A DNA stretch of 64,000 nucleotides from Neurospora tetrasperma FGSC 2508 (GCF_000213175.1 NW_009799100.1:1074031-1138030); one strand, 5' to 3'. Numbered from the stretch's first letter, positions 33,471 through 45,320 are shown. Numbers and translations are program-made. Notes: generated by a model from the letters alone, not told the origin.

Positions 33471-35762
33471 ATGGCTCGCCGAACCACAAGAGGCATAAAG
33501 AAGAGCTACGTTGAGGCACCTATTGTTTTCGATGATGAGGACGAGCCAATCCCCGTCACATCCAAGGACTCCGACGATGAGGACTTTACTGCCCCGGAGC
33601 CCGCTCAGGAGGAAGAGGATGACAAGGATGAAGAAGCCGACATGGCCGATCCTACCAGTGAAGAAGACGAGGCCGAGGACGATGAAGATGATGGCGATGC
33701 TGACGGTAAAAAGAACGATGCGTCCTCCCAGCCCAAAAAACACCGTAATACGGGCGCTGGCATGATCCAGAGCCGCAAAGGCTTCCATGACATTCCTCAT
33801 TACCCCCTCGAGACACGCATTGTGACCCGTGTCTACGCAGGTCCCTTGAGGCGATATGCGCGGTATAGTGCCCTGCGCGACTCCATGTACGGGCCCGAGT
33901 ACAACCGCATCAAGATCATATGGGACTTGGAGATGCGATGGGCCGAATTTCCCGCTCTGCCACCCAGGTACTTGCCTCATGAACCCCAGGGCATCTGTCC
34001 CAGTCCATGGCTCGCGCCTGCCTTCGAGCGTACACAGGAACAAAATGCTGCTCGATGGTACAATAACTACTACGCCAAGAGTCCCGAGGTACAGCAATGC
34101 CATTTGCTTTCTAGTCATGAGGGGGAGCATCTAATTCCTCAAGCCGGAGGTGATCTTGTTACCTTCATTGGGCCCTGGTATCGCCAGGGAGAGTTCCGGT
34201 TTGCCCAAGGCCAGAGTTTACCGATAACGGCTTCTGGTCTCCCAACGAGCACATCCGAAGACCAAGACAAGAGCTCAACAGGCTGGATGCTCGACATTGG
34301 AAGTATTCCGCTTGCCATGGGCTGGGTTCCATCTCTCGTCAATGCCAAGCAAGTTCTCGCCATCGCAAGCATACCCTTCGCGGATCAAGAACCTAGGCGA
34401 CAAGAAGACGGTGCAGATAAGTACCAAGACCCCAGTGCTATGGCTGAAGGCTGCGTCCAGCTTTGGGAGTTCACACCAAAAGAGGCAGACAAAACGCTAG
34501 CTCGACCTTCCACCACCCCAGCGCGGCTGATCAGGACATTGTGTTTCAGCTGGGGCCGGCCAAAGCGACTGCAGTGGTGCCCCGTGCCTTTTGAGTCGGT
34601 CGGTAGTTATGGGCTACTAGCTATACTTACAGGAGATGGAAAGGCCCGGATTATTGACGTCAAGAAGGTTGAAGAAGGGAGCGCTCCCGTTTACGGTAAG
34701 TCAGACGTAGTTAGATGTTTCCTCCACCCGATATTCTGAGGACTTCCTGACTAAGAGAGTGCTTATTTAGAATGGGTACAATCGCCTGTTGTCACCCTTG
34801 GCATCGATGATGACTACAACAACAAGGTGACTTGTCTAAGCTGGGTGAATATCAACCGCATCGCCCTCGGTCACTCGGATGGGTCTGTCACACTGTGGTC
34901 CATTTTCCCCCGAAAGATGCTACAAAGAGTCGGAGTACACACCACGTATGTGATCGATATCTGCTCAGCCTACCCGTCAAATCCCTACTTGGTCGCCTCG
35001 ATTCCCGTTGGCGGATGTGCAACCTTGACCGACCTGTCGCAGCCAAGCTCCGAACTCACATACTTCCCTGTTCCCGCTATCAGCTTCCAGCCGAACATGC
35101 TTTGCTGGAACGAGTCCATGCAGGGTTTCATGGCTCTCTACCCATCTTCCACGCCCAACACGACGATTGCGTTCCTACACCATCGCTTCTTTTGCCAAGC
35201 TCGTAGTATCTGCACGGGTCCGAACACTATCACTTGCATTTCTGCCGGAGCTACGCACCCGTTTGTGCTGGCCGGTTGTGCAGATGGCTCGTTATTCTCT
35301 TGCAACGCTCTGCAGAAGCTTTTCAAGCAGAAGGGGGAGCCTTTACAAAAAATCAAGGTAATGGAACACGAATACAGGCCGATTAGACGTCCTGAACTTC
35401 AGGGAAAAGACAGCAGTCGTCCCGTCAGAGGCGCGGTCCGGATCTTGCAAGGTTTCCTACCGGAGCCCAATGACGATCCCAGGACGGAGAAGCGCAAGGA
35501 GCTGGACCGGAAGAAAAAGCTAGAAAGAATGAAAACGGCGTCTGGAAAGAAAAAGGGCCGACCAAGGAAGAATGGAGGCACCGTAGAGGATCTGGATCGG
35601 GAGGCCGAGCTCGACGACAAGCTTGCATCGCGCGTGGTCACCCATGAGCCGCTGACCAGGCTAACGACGATTGTATGGAACCCGAACATGCAATACAGCT
35701 GCTGGGCGGCGTGTGCAATGGCTTCGGGTATTATCAAGGTGATGGATCTTGGAGTGCAGTAA
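33471..35762 (+). CDS. TFIIIC complex subunit (Sfc6/TFC6-type WD40 protein)
   Basis: Two exons (33471-34695 and 34771-35762) with a 75-bp GT...AG intron encode 738 residues. I chose the ATG at 33471 because the MARRTTRGIKKSYVE start, followed by a long acidic region (about 17-90), is the usual N-terminus of fungal homologues; the in-frame ATG at 33321 adds only leader-like residues. The middle and C-terminal parts are beta-propeller-like, with repeated hydrophobic/WD-like blocks such as VQLWEFTP, AILTGDGKARIIDV, GHSDGSVTLWSI and GIIKVMDLG. A GRPRK AT-hook within a Lys-rich stretch is at about residue 668. TFIIIC binds the internal A and B boxes of tRNA genes to recruit TFIIIB and Pol III. The assignment to the subunit is from overall architecture and sequence memory, not from a search. 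Confidence 0.8.
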
Positions 35763-35962
35763 ACTAAGGATTTGTTGACTTTGCCGAGCCACGGAGGGAG
35801 TAATGCCCAATATACAAAAGCGGGAAATGACTATCTCACGATCCAAAGCGAAGCATGATTACTATACGACAATCCACCGGACGGCGAAATAGGGTAAGCA
35901 CATGGACTGAATAATACGTGTCAAGCCCAAAGTTAACCCTGATACTTAACAGCGCCAAGTGT

Positions 35963-35996
35963 ACCAATGTAACAAGTCGCTTCTTGTTACATTGGT
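35963..35996. terminator. Perfect 14-bp hairpin between convergent genes
   Basis: Arms ACCAATGTAACAAG and CTTGTTACATTGGT are exact complements around a 6-nt loop (TCGCTT). It is about 200 bp past the TFIIIC stop and 170 bp past the PAQR stop. A role in 3'-end formation or in separating convergent transcripts is inference; it could equally be a small footprint or MITE relic. Confidence 0.6.
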
Positions 35997-36059
35997 CAAT
36001 TGACCTCATTTGCCCTGAGCAGCATCAGTTTCGAAAAAAAATGATTGAGTCAATCACGT

Positions 36060-36116
36060 TATCCATCCATCCATCCATCCATCCATCTATTTATCTATCT
36101 ATCTATCTATCTATCT
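36060..36116. repeat. Compound (ATCC)n-(ATCT)n microsatellite
   Basis: About seven ATCC units followed by about seven ATCT-type units, just downstream of the PAQR stop codon. Confidence 0.95.
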
Positions 36117-36172
36117 CCACACACTCTACCTTCTAGTATGCAGTCAACATGCCATAGTACTTGTATCGGGTC

Positions 36173-37308
36173 TCAGCAGGTGCCTCCCAAGACGGCATGA
36201 TGGTGGTCGAAAGCCTTGGCCATACCATGTAAATGAGTGGCTGCCGCCAGGACGACAAAGACATGGAAGATCTGATGGGAGCTGCCCCAAATGTCAAAAC
36301 GACCGGGATACCGACATTCAGGCCATCGAACCTGGTGTTTGCTCTAGTCAGAACCCGGCAGTGAGGATAAAAAGATATAAGAGTTGAGGACTTACAGCAT
36401 ACAGGAGGGCGCCGAAGATATACATGGCTCCTTGAAGCATGACCCATCTGAGTCCCATGAGCTCATCTAGTTGGGTGAAGGAGGTGAAGGTCAAGGCGTG
36501 CAGGATGGGGACGACTCCGGATGCGCCGAGACCGATGAACATCATGGCACGGTAAGGACGCCAGGCGGGAGTGCGGAAGTGTTCAAACCAGGAGATGGTG
36601 ATGCACCCAAGACCCAAGAGACAGATCTGTAAGCATTGGATGTTTTGTCAACACCAGTTTGACAAGTGTGTCATTTTCTTTTCAACTTACCATGCTCAGG
36701 TAAAAAGTCAACAAGGCAGGATAGCAAAAGAAGCCATAGTACATGGTTGGCACATAGCTCCCGACAATGAGAAAGACGATTCCAGTGTAATCCAGCTTGT
36801 TTCCCCACTTGGCCACCTCGGGGCTATGGTTGGACAGGGTATGGTACGTAGCGCTCATACCCAGGCAGCAGAAAGCGCCCAAAAAGAAACAGGTGAAGAC
36901 GAGGACGTCCGACTCGGAGGCGGACTCATATCTCGGGGCAACGGCATTGTAGAGAAAGAAGCCGCCAAAGGTGAACGAGATGGCGCCTAGGAGATGAGTC
37001 CAGATGTTGACAAACTCATTGTGCAGGTAGAAGATGGACCAGAAGGATTGCTGAAAGCTGTTGGAGGTGCGGCGGTAGCCCGAGTGGATGAAGTGGTTAT
37101 CGCGGCGCCAGTGGGGGAGTTCATCCCACAGCACCAGCAGGGCGTCCTCGATCCGGTGTTCGACATCCTTGGCGCTTTCCAAAAGGGAGTCGGCGGCGGA
37201 GGAAAAGACTCTGGAGGCGGAAGCGATCGAGGCGGTCGAGGGCCGGCGACGTTCCCGGAGTGAGACGCCAGGCTGCGGAGGGTCGGAGTCCGCGTCTCCG
37301 GCCGGCAT
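36173..37308 (-). CDS. PAQR / haemolysin-III family seven-TM receptor
   Basis: Three exons on the minus strand (37308-36691, 36626-36396, 36331-36173), with two 64-bp phase-0 introns, encode 335 residues. The family includes adiponectin receptors and the yeast Izh zinc-homeostasis proteins, membrane proteins with a zinc-dependent ceramidase-like core. Visible motifs are DNHFIHSGYR (70-79), NEFVNIWTH (97-105), S152-x3-H156 in SATYH, D173 in LDYTGI, and the C-terminal H302-x3-H306 in SSHQIFHVF. Together these give the complete metal site. Seven hydrophobic segments follow the ~60-residue N-terminus. I chose the ATG at 37308 (MPAGDADSDP): the longer frame from 37422 would translate a TA microsatellite. 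The last exon ends in a His-rich FDHHHH tail. Confidence 0.9.
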
Positions 37309-37316
37309 AGTGTCTT

Positions 37317-37340
37317 TATATATATATATATATATATATT
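37317..37340. repeat. (TA)n microsatellite in the PAQR leader
   Basis: About eleven TA units ending 9 bp before the PAQR start codon as read on the minus strand. Confidence 0.95.
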
Positions 37341-39877
37341 TTATTCCCCTTAGAGAGTTTGCGGTTTCGCGGTGTTCGTTTGGTGTTGGTGTTGTGGCTT
37401 GTTTAGAGACAGTGGTTGTCAAGTATCAAGATGTAGATGAGAATCAATTTACTAGCACAGCTATACTTGTAGACAACATTGTATGCACATGTCAAAGGCA
37501 AATTCCAGCTTTCTGTTGAGCTCATGGTGGCTTTGGTGGGCTGTCATGTTTTCATGATCCTCGACTGTTCCCACAATCAGAGATCCGGACGGATTTCCAC
37601 TTCAAAGCCCATGTGTCCCCACCGGCCCTCCGAACCGCGGTGTTACTCCAGAGGAAGCTTGCAGTAGCCACTACAAGAAACGAGGTAGGTACACTCGGCG
37701 ACATACATCACTTTCCAAAGGAAGCAATGGCGTTACAAGCTTCGTGTATTGAAAAAGCTGCTACCAAACTAGGTATGTAGCGAGTGGTATTGTACCAATA
37801 CGAATCACTTGCTTTGAAGGAAGAAGCGCTTGTTGGGAAGAGGTAGCGTTGTTTTGTGTCCGTCGTAATGCTTTTGATGCCGTCATTTTGTGTTGGCCGC
37901 TTTTCCCATCTTTTTGTTGGGTGGACACTTGCTGTGTCAGGAGTTGAGGCATGGCTCTCCGGAGCTGACAGCTGATTGCCGCCTGGTGATCGCCTGGCAC
38001 GATGGTGCTTGGGCGCTTTAGTGTGGAGGAAGGAACGCACATCGGGTAAATACGACTTCACTGCAAACCATGACACTCTCCGACGGAGTGAAAGAGAACG
38101 GAAGGATCGATTCAATGGAAGCGATTGATATCTGCCCTCCTGCCTAAAATGTCCTCCATAGCATGGATGCAGCTTTCATCATATGTCACCTTTTACGAAA
38201 CCTGACCCTTTTTCCTCTCGCCAACTCATCCTCATCGATGGTTCAGGTCCTGTCCCACCACCAACCACACTGGCTTCACTTCGCAGTCCCTCTACCAAAG
38301 ACAGACACAAACCGCCCATTCAGCTCCAAGCGGACAGCGCTCCGTCGCCGCTCCCTACCTACTCATCTAGCTACCCCCTGTTCGACTGCTTCTCAAAAGA
38401 ATGGACCAGGTGTGCGATTGGCCTCATGCTTGTCAATGCAAGTGCATAAATCCATTCACTAACGATACATGTCACATTTCTTGCCTCTTCGCCCAAACTT
38501 CTGCAGTCAGCTCAAGTGCCGACGGGAGCATGATATTCCCAAGGTCAAAGAGAGGCACGAAAAAACTAACGGAGACACGAGGTGAGAACCTAAACCAACC
38601 CACCATTGTATTCCTGACGGACTCCCATGTGCTGTGCCGCACAAACAGCTTCTTCCCCCCCCGGGAAGAAAAAAAAAAAAAAAAAAAAGCCAAGGCTCCC
38701 AGATGACATCCGAAGGGGAATGACAATCACCGACTCCGGTCATGGCCCGTCCAGACTCTCTCGGGTTACCTGGATAAGGTCGAGAAGACAACCCACACGG
38801 AGTAACCTCTTCGCTATTCTTGGAAACCAACCTTGTGTGTTTCTCAGTCTCGACCCTTTTTCAATATACGCCTTCGTTATCACAATGGCCTGGTTGGTCT
38901 GCGTCTGTCCATCCCCCATTGAGGTGGTGATTTTATGTTCGACAAGGACAAGTATCCGAGCAAAGTTCAAAGGCACCTTCATGTTCGGTTCAGAGATGCC
39001 ATGCGCCCACAAACACCCAACACGCTTCACCACCTCGGCATCATCAATCTCTTACACAGCAAAAGCGCCCCGAATGTGACGCAGTTTCCATCTCCCAACT
39101 CCTGCGACAAATGTTACGGGTCGCCGGGAGTGTGCGCTGCGATATCTACCACCATTCATACATGAACCACGGATGGGAAGCAGCACGTCGCCCACGCCAA
39201 GTCGGGTCAAGGTGGGTGAAAACACTATGTCAGTCCGAAAATAGCCCGTCCCTTTGCCCTCATCTACATCTGCGTCTAAATCCCGACCAGAGCATATTTC
39301 GGTTGGCTACGGCCTTAAGTCGCCACTCAACCCAAAATTGCATGCGAACGTCGACTTCACGTTCTCAATGTAAGGGTCTGCATGTCCAGCTACGAGTCCG
39401 GGCCACGGGTCAAGAGAGCTTGGGACCTCGGGTCCTTGGGTGATGATGCCGGCCGGTCGGGTAAATCAAGCGGTTCATATCACCACCAGGCCTTCAACAC
39501 CTGGGATATCATTTATCCCATATTACCTCGATATTGTCGCCACCAAACTTCTATCACCATGTCGCCATATCGCAACATCACCCACGTCGTATGCTGTTCC
39601 GCCCGCAGTATCGGACGGATCTAATCCAAAATATCGATATCGAAATGCTATTAATATTACTTGGCTTCAAGCGGAGGTTAATGAAGGCAGCAAGCGTACT
39701 TGGCATGCATCGAACGATGAGCAACCGACAATGCCATGTCTATATCAACAAGGCCAAGATCCGTACAGTACTTCGATCACGCTTAGAGTTGCTCTCTACA
39801 GACATGGACTTTGCCCAGATTTGATGAATACCAACAACAACAACTAGCACCGGCAGTCCTCCCATTCCTCCGCCATC
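37341..39877. other. 2.5-kb intergenic region, no supported gene
   Basis: Frames such as 37708-38115 (minus), 38163-38462 and 39440-39847 (plus) overlap others and contain no recognisable domain. A poly(A) run lies at about 38670-38688 next to a C-rich run. The last ~100 bp, with CAACAACAACAACAACT and pyrimidine-rich sequence, is the likely leader of the repeat-protein gene. Confidence 0.5.
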
Positions 39878-41404
39878 ATGGTCGGATCAAGCCTCATTCT
39901 GTCACTGCTCGGCTTTGGTGTCGTCCGTGCCTTGCCAGCTTCCAAGAAGGTAGAGGAGCGTCAGACCTTCGTAGGAGGTGGCTGGAGCGATTTTCCCGGT
40001 GACGGCAAAGCCCCTCTAACCTGCTCCATCAACATCCCCATCTCTCAACAAGCCCCCTGCATCTTCTTCCCCATTCCGGGTATCATCAGACCCGGCAAAG
40101 AAAAACGACAAGTTTTGGGACCTGGCTACAGCGACTTTCATCCCGGTGATGGTGACGAGATCCCTATCTGCGAGATTTCTCTTCCCATCAGCGAACAACC
40201 CCCGTGTATGTTCTTCCCAATTCCGGGAGAGATTACGCCAGGAAAGCGATCATTCAGCCTCCCGGCGGAGTATGCCACCAATGCCAAGCAATTGATCCTT
40301 CAGCTTGAGAACCAGCTGGTGGCTCTCCAAAACAAGAACAACAAGACGTCTGAGGACATCGCTGATATTCGCGCCATCAATACTGCCCTTAAGTACCTGG
40401 CGAATATCGATCAGATCTCCGCACCGCCTGGATCTGAGACTGGCTTCACTCCCGGCAAGCGGTCATTCTTCCTGCCTGGCGATTACGCGACCGACACTAA
40501 GAAAGTTATCCTACAACTCGAGAAGCAGTTGATTTCCCTCCAGAACAAAAAGAACAAGACTGATGAAGATTTGGCCGATATCCAAGCCATCAAGTCTGCA
40601 CTCAAATATCTATCCGGTATTGACCAGATCTCTGCACCCCCGGGAACTGAGACTGGTTTCGTCCCCGGAAAGCGTGATGCGCCCTCTGTTGGCGCTTACG
40701 CTTCAGTCTGCCCGGGGCTGGAAGGTGCCGAGATTGCTCTCGAGACTCTTTTGCACAAACCCAAGCCAACAGTGCAGGAGTACATCATTATCCAGAAGTT
40801 GACCAGCTTCCTTGCCGGATGTGGCATCGCCATCGTCAAATCTCCCGATGGCACATGGACCGTCATCAAGCCCTCCGACAAGAAGCGAGGTGTGGATACC
40901 GAAGCCGTTGCCACTCCTCAGCCTGCCGCAGACTTTGACCTTGCCGGATTGGAAAAGTCATATCACCTGCTCCTCGGGTCTAGCCAAGGCGGTCAACCCT
41001 CTTTCATCACCTGGCTTGTCCTCCGACAGATGGCTGATCTGCTCGAACTGTACGGTGCTCCTGTTGATGGCGCCGTCTCCTCTGGTTTCGCCACCTCCAA
41101 GCGCCAGATCACCATCGGTACAGGCAGCTGCCAGCTCCTGGGCATTCTCGGTCTCAAGGCTGCACTCGCCGCTCTGACAACCGCCTATGGGGGCCCCGCC
41201 AAGGCGCCGACCAACATCTTCCACATTGAGCAGATCCTCGTTACGGCCATCCAGCTTTGTGGTCAAGGTGCTCCTGGCTGGACTACACTCGCCCCCGGTA
41301 ACCCCATCCTCGGCGGTCCGCTTGTTCCCGACCCAACTGTTCCTGGGGAACCCATCAAGCCCGATCCGTATGTTCCTGGCGGGCTCATTGGGCCAGGCCG
41401 CTAA
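39878..41404 (+). CDS. Secreted Kex2-processed internal-repeat precursor protein
   Basis: A single exon of 508 residues. An N-terminal hydrophobic stretch (5-18, ending near Ala-Leu-Pro-Ala) is a signal peptide. Lys-Arg sites, the cleavage signal of the Golgi protease Kex2, occur at 76-77, 123-124, 194-195, 265-266, 336-337 and 408-409. Between them lie two related Cys-containing peptides (29-77 and 78-124), two nearly identical 71-residue units (125-195 and 196-266), two diverged 71- and 72-residue units (267-337 and 338-409), and a C-terminal unit with a Pro/Gly-rich tail (410-508). The larger units share a two-helix pattern with Leu/Ile heptad-like spacing. Four of the sites are preceded by Pro-Gly, or by Pro-Gly-Lys-Glu. 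The family is unknown to me. The layout fits a kexin-processed precursor releasing several peptides, but cleavage is inferred. No tailoring enzyme is next to it. Confidence 0.85.
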   Translation: MVGSSLILSLLGFGVVRALPASKKVEERQTFVGGGWSDFPGDGKAPLTCSINIPISQQAPCIFFPIPGIIRPGKEKRQVLGPGYSDFHPGDGDEIPICEISLPISEQPPCMFFPIPGEITPGKRSFSLPAEYATNAKQLILQLENQLVALQNKNNKTSEDIADIRAINTALKYLANIDQISAPPGSETGFTPGKRSFFLPGDYATDTKKVILQLEKQLISLQNKKNKTDEDLADIQAIKSALKYLSGIDQISAPPGTETGFVPGKRDAPSVGAYASVCPGLEGAEIALETLLHKPKPTVQEYIIIQKLTSFLAGCGIAIVKSPDGTWTVIKPSDKKRGVDTEAVATPQPAADFDLAGLEKSYHLLLGSSQGGQPSFITWLVLRQMADLLELYGAPVDGAVSSGFATSKRQITIGTGSCQLLGILGLKAALAALTTAYGGPAKAPTNIFHIEQILVTAIQLCGQGAPGWTTLAPGNPILGGPLVPDPTVPGEPIKPDPYVPGGLIGPGR

Positions 41405-44400
41405 CAAGCGGGCGCGCGTGATGATCCTACGACTTTGCTGGATGCGTTGCAGGCTCTCGAGACGCATTAAGAAAACTACGAGTTTGTAACTATCCCTGTG
41501 CCGCTATTCTTGATCATGTTCAGCTTGGTGACCATCCTCCAGGAGCTGTATGTTGTGATTGTAAAGAGATGGCCTGTCTTGGGACAAGGACCTGTTGTTT
41601 TGACCCCTTCCACTTGGGAGCAGTATGTCATTAATGAAAGGGATGGAGTTCGATAAGGGGTTATTGCAGAAGAGGCGTACAACGTTGGTGCCCGTGGGAA
41701 AAGAGGTTGCCGGTGAATCGGACGCAGTGGGCAATGGCGAAGCGCCAACAATCGGAGCGGCTCACAACAGCAGCTCATGGAAAGGACGGTGTGCCTGTCG
41801 GTGTTTACCGCTGATAACCTGGGTGTAGATGGAGAAGAAGACCTTGGCCATCCCTTCTCGATGTTTCAAGGCCGGAATCTACAACTATTTGTTCCATCCT
41901 TTCTTTTCTCAAGTCCAGAAGTTTTACATGATCCTCCTTCTTTTTTTCTTTTTCTTTTTTTTCTTTCTTTTCTTCTTGTTCTTGAGAGTATCATCAAAGG
42001 TTTGATTGATCTCTTACGTCCTGACCCACATCGCTGCGCCTCGAGAGCACGTGCCTCAACCCCCGTAGACTGTCAAGATCGATCCCATTCCAAGATATCA
42101 ATCTAGTCCACGACGGTAAGTCTCCGGACCAGAGATGGTCTCCAGCTAATTCCGCGTATACCTCGATTCAGCCCCCCCGTCATATGAACATTGAAATTTG
42201 CGCCAAGTGCCTCATCAATCCAGGAGCATTTGATGTTCATCTCTACCCGTCGGATAAGTCAAAGGTTATGTGTCCCAGCAATTCACTCCACTGTCGCCAT
42301 AAAAAGTCGCAACACGCGCGCTTATAGCCCATGATATATGATCTGACGGCGGTAGTATCCGAGAATTTGAGGTCAAATTTCATACATGATAATCAACTCT
42401 GCGTTCATGCATGAAGCCATGCGATCACAGATGTACACACTCTCGTAGAAACGGAATGCTACAATTTGAGGTGCGGAAGGTCAAGCCAGCGCTGTCGTCC
42501 GATGGACAGCATTGCCGCAATTCACCAGCCAACCTTACCCAGCAGCTGTTCATGACTGGGCAAAATAATTCTCTATGTACCGGTAGGCCACATCAGATTG
42601 CTCAAAGCGCCCTCCTTCGGACGTTCAGAGCATTTTGGCTAATGTATGAAGTGCAATTCCAGTTACGACGATATCCACCAGGAGAGTTTGACCGTCTACA
42701 TTCGCTCCTGAGCCTTCGAGGAAGACATCGAATGGTTGACCCTCAACATTGAGTCAAGAAACCCAGCAACCTATCTGCTACCTACTCCTACACCACCACA
42801 CGGTCAATGCACATACACGGCTGCTTATCCTACTCAGAGATAATCGGAATCGCCAACATTCGTTCAGGTTCACTGTCCGCTTATAGCTACGGCTACCGCC
42901 TTTGCTAAGCTGGGTATCGGTACCTTTCAGGTGAACTCAAACCCCGAAGCGCTTACTATAGTAACAATGGTAGCGCATAGGATAGAATGTGAATCAGTCA
43001 TCCGATGGTGTGACTGCTATGTCCCCTTCCCAGACACGGACCCCCAAAGATGTCTCTTGGCCCTGTAAGGCTCGAGTCAGATGTGATATCAGCTTAATTA
43101 TCATAGGAAACACTGAACCCGTAATGACGCAGTGTGCATTTTTCCATGCCGAAGATATGCGGCAGGAATTGATGGCCTCTATTGATATGGCTAAGCTATC
43201 ATGTTACGTATCCCAAAGCATCTAACCTGACTTGTGTTTCATCAGAACAAGTGACGTATAATTCAAGCTACGGATACGGGTACGGACACTCGTATGAAAG
43301 ACGGCATACAGACACGGTTTCCTAGCGCTGGTAGGTTGATGACTACCGCCATGAATACCTCTAGGTATCTGTGCCTTCACAGAATCAAAACTTAAACTGT
43401 CGTGATCATCAACTGCAACTCATTTCTCGCCGAGGGAGCAATACTTGCCGTATGCGAACAAAGAGGAGGTTTGGCTTCGGCAGTGACCGTCTATTAATGT
43501 CTCACTTAGCCGACCGATTGAAGGAGTTCTGTCCTGCCCACTGCACATATATGACTTATAACATCAGGTATTGCGCTTAAAGTCGCTTGTGCCGGACGGG
43601 CGCGGTTGACTTGCCGGGCTGGATGAAAACCTGACTTTTGGTAATCATCGTGTCCCCGTATCGTTTCCGTGCCTTTCGGTGCGCCACCTCGGTCATATTT
43701 TCCTGCTTCTCTTTGTTCTTAATTGCAGTGGTAACTGCCGAAATTTGACTGTTGGAGTGGCTGATTGACAAGACCCAAGTCGAACAAGAGTGGCTCTACC
43801 CGTGTGCCCTTCGTCCTTCTTTGTCTTTTTTCGCTTGTTCCGAAAGCCACCACCAATGGCTCGGACTCTGCCATTGAGGCGAAAGAGCCTCGTTCATCGC
43901 GTCACGCGTGTTAGCCAAGTAAGTCTAAGACAGAACATGATCAGCAGAACCGAGGATCATACAATAGAGTTAAGAGACTACTCATCTCGAGTCCGAGACT
44001 ACTTAGATTATCGAGCGAGTACAAGACTGTCCACCAACTATACTTCAAACGCGTACTACCTCCGAGCCTCGAGACACACCACCATTCCATCTTTAGTCTT
44101 TAAACAAAGACATGAAAGGGGAGCCCAAAGCCATGATTGAGCCACTTCGATCGAGTTTCAACTGTGTTCACTTTCCCGTCTCACGGCTCGGTGGCTTCAG
44201 CCTCACTCTACCGTCATCTAGGACGGCCAAAGCTCGAAAATGTTATTGTTTATGCCTTGCCTTTGCCCTGCTTTAACATCTTGGTAGCTCCGTATGTGGG
44301 ATGTGCAAGTTCACTCACAGGAATGGCTGCCATTCTCAACCAATATGTCACTGGTTCCGTACAATTCCTTTCCGGAGCCACCTAACATCTCTTTGAACTT

Positions 44401-45300
44401 GGTATCCAACCGAGATCGACAATAATGCGCAGAGTATCGCATAGTAGTGTAGTCTAAGTCGGCTGCAGGTGCCGTCTGCTAAGACACGGCGCGGCTGAAG
44501 GTGGGCCTTCCTGCACCCTTTCTCCCGGAGCCTCCGAGACAACGGTAAGCTGCAAGCCTATGCTTGTTTTGTTTCATGGACGGGTACCACGGCCTTGCCT
44601 GGCTATATGGTTTTCACTATTGTCTAGGAATTCAGTGAACCCTACATGGAAGCCGAGCATGTCGCTCCATATGGCGTAGGGGAATCATGTCATTGGTGGA
44701 CGTAAAGAATAACAGACACGCGAACACACAATATCTGACCACTGAAACATCATCATATGGTTACTCCATGAAGGTAGACAAACTGAGTGTGCACGTTGCT
44801 AACAATCGGTGTAGATACTTAGAGAGTAGGATCACCTCAAACCAATCAGCATCATGTGCTGCAATCAGTACATGTGTCTTACTATCAACTAAACCACCAC
44901 AAAACAGCTGAAGTTTCAAAACCAGACCTTAGTGTACGCCTAGTCTAGCTGCTATGCCTCGCTGTCATGCCTCGGTGGGAGGGCTGATATTGCTTGTGCA
45001 TTGTTGTGCTGCTGACAGGCGGCACAGTCCACACAAAGAGCCTGTGTGCATAGCGCCAGTGCATGTGCTTCCTTATGCCGTGACTACACCTCTTAGCCAG
45101 AAGCAAACGGTGAGGAGATGGAGGAAGAGGCCGAGAAACGGACAACCCGGCACACCCAACTCAACGGCAGCCAGGCCCTTCCGTCCCTTCCCCGCTGTCC
45201 ATCTAAACTGCACACGACCGGAAACGGTTGAGACTGACTGAAGACCGCCCTCATAAGCCGGGAGCCGAGATAAGAATTCCCCAGGGGAATGGGGGTGGGG
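41405..45300. other. Gene-poor region, no supported gene
   Basis: About 3.9 kb with only short, mutually overlapping frames. A pyrimidine-rich C/T tract lies at 41935-41985. Repeated ATC/GAT-rich and TACGGATACGG-like short sequences occur near 43265, but no repeat family or RNA gene could be identified. Confidence 0.5.
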
Positions 45301-45319
45301 GGGGGGGGGGGGGGGGGGG
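45299..45319. repeat. G homopolymer at left edge of gap
   Basis: A run of about 20 G following GGGGAATGGGGGTG, ending at the first N. Confidence 0.9.
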
Positions 45320-45320
45320 A

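Larger units (their letters stand above)
35763..36172. other. Convergent 3' intergenic region
   Basis: Lies between the TFIIIC gene (plus) and the PAQR gene (minus), both ending here. It contains a perfect 14-bp hairpin and a tetranucleotide microsatellite, listed separately. Confidence 0.6.

Noticed and set aside
33462-34130. 222-codon minus-strand frame
   Set aside because: Shadow of the first TFIIIC exon, arising from its acidic low-complexity region.
37708-38115. 135-codon minus-strand frame
   Set aside because: Ser/Arg/Lys-rich with no hydrophobic core or homology, and overlapped by another frame.
39878-41404. Reading the repeat precursor as a mating alpha-pheromone gene
   Set aside because: Alpha-pheromone precursors repeat short (about 10-13 residue) Trp-rich peptides. 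Units here are about 48 and 71 residues and carry no such peptide.
39878-41404. Calling a RiPP (dikaritin-type) biosynthetic cluster
   Set aside because: Kex2 sites fit, but no UstYa-like oxidase or other tailoring gene is present within the flanking sequence. The right side is gene-poor and contains a gap.
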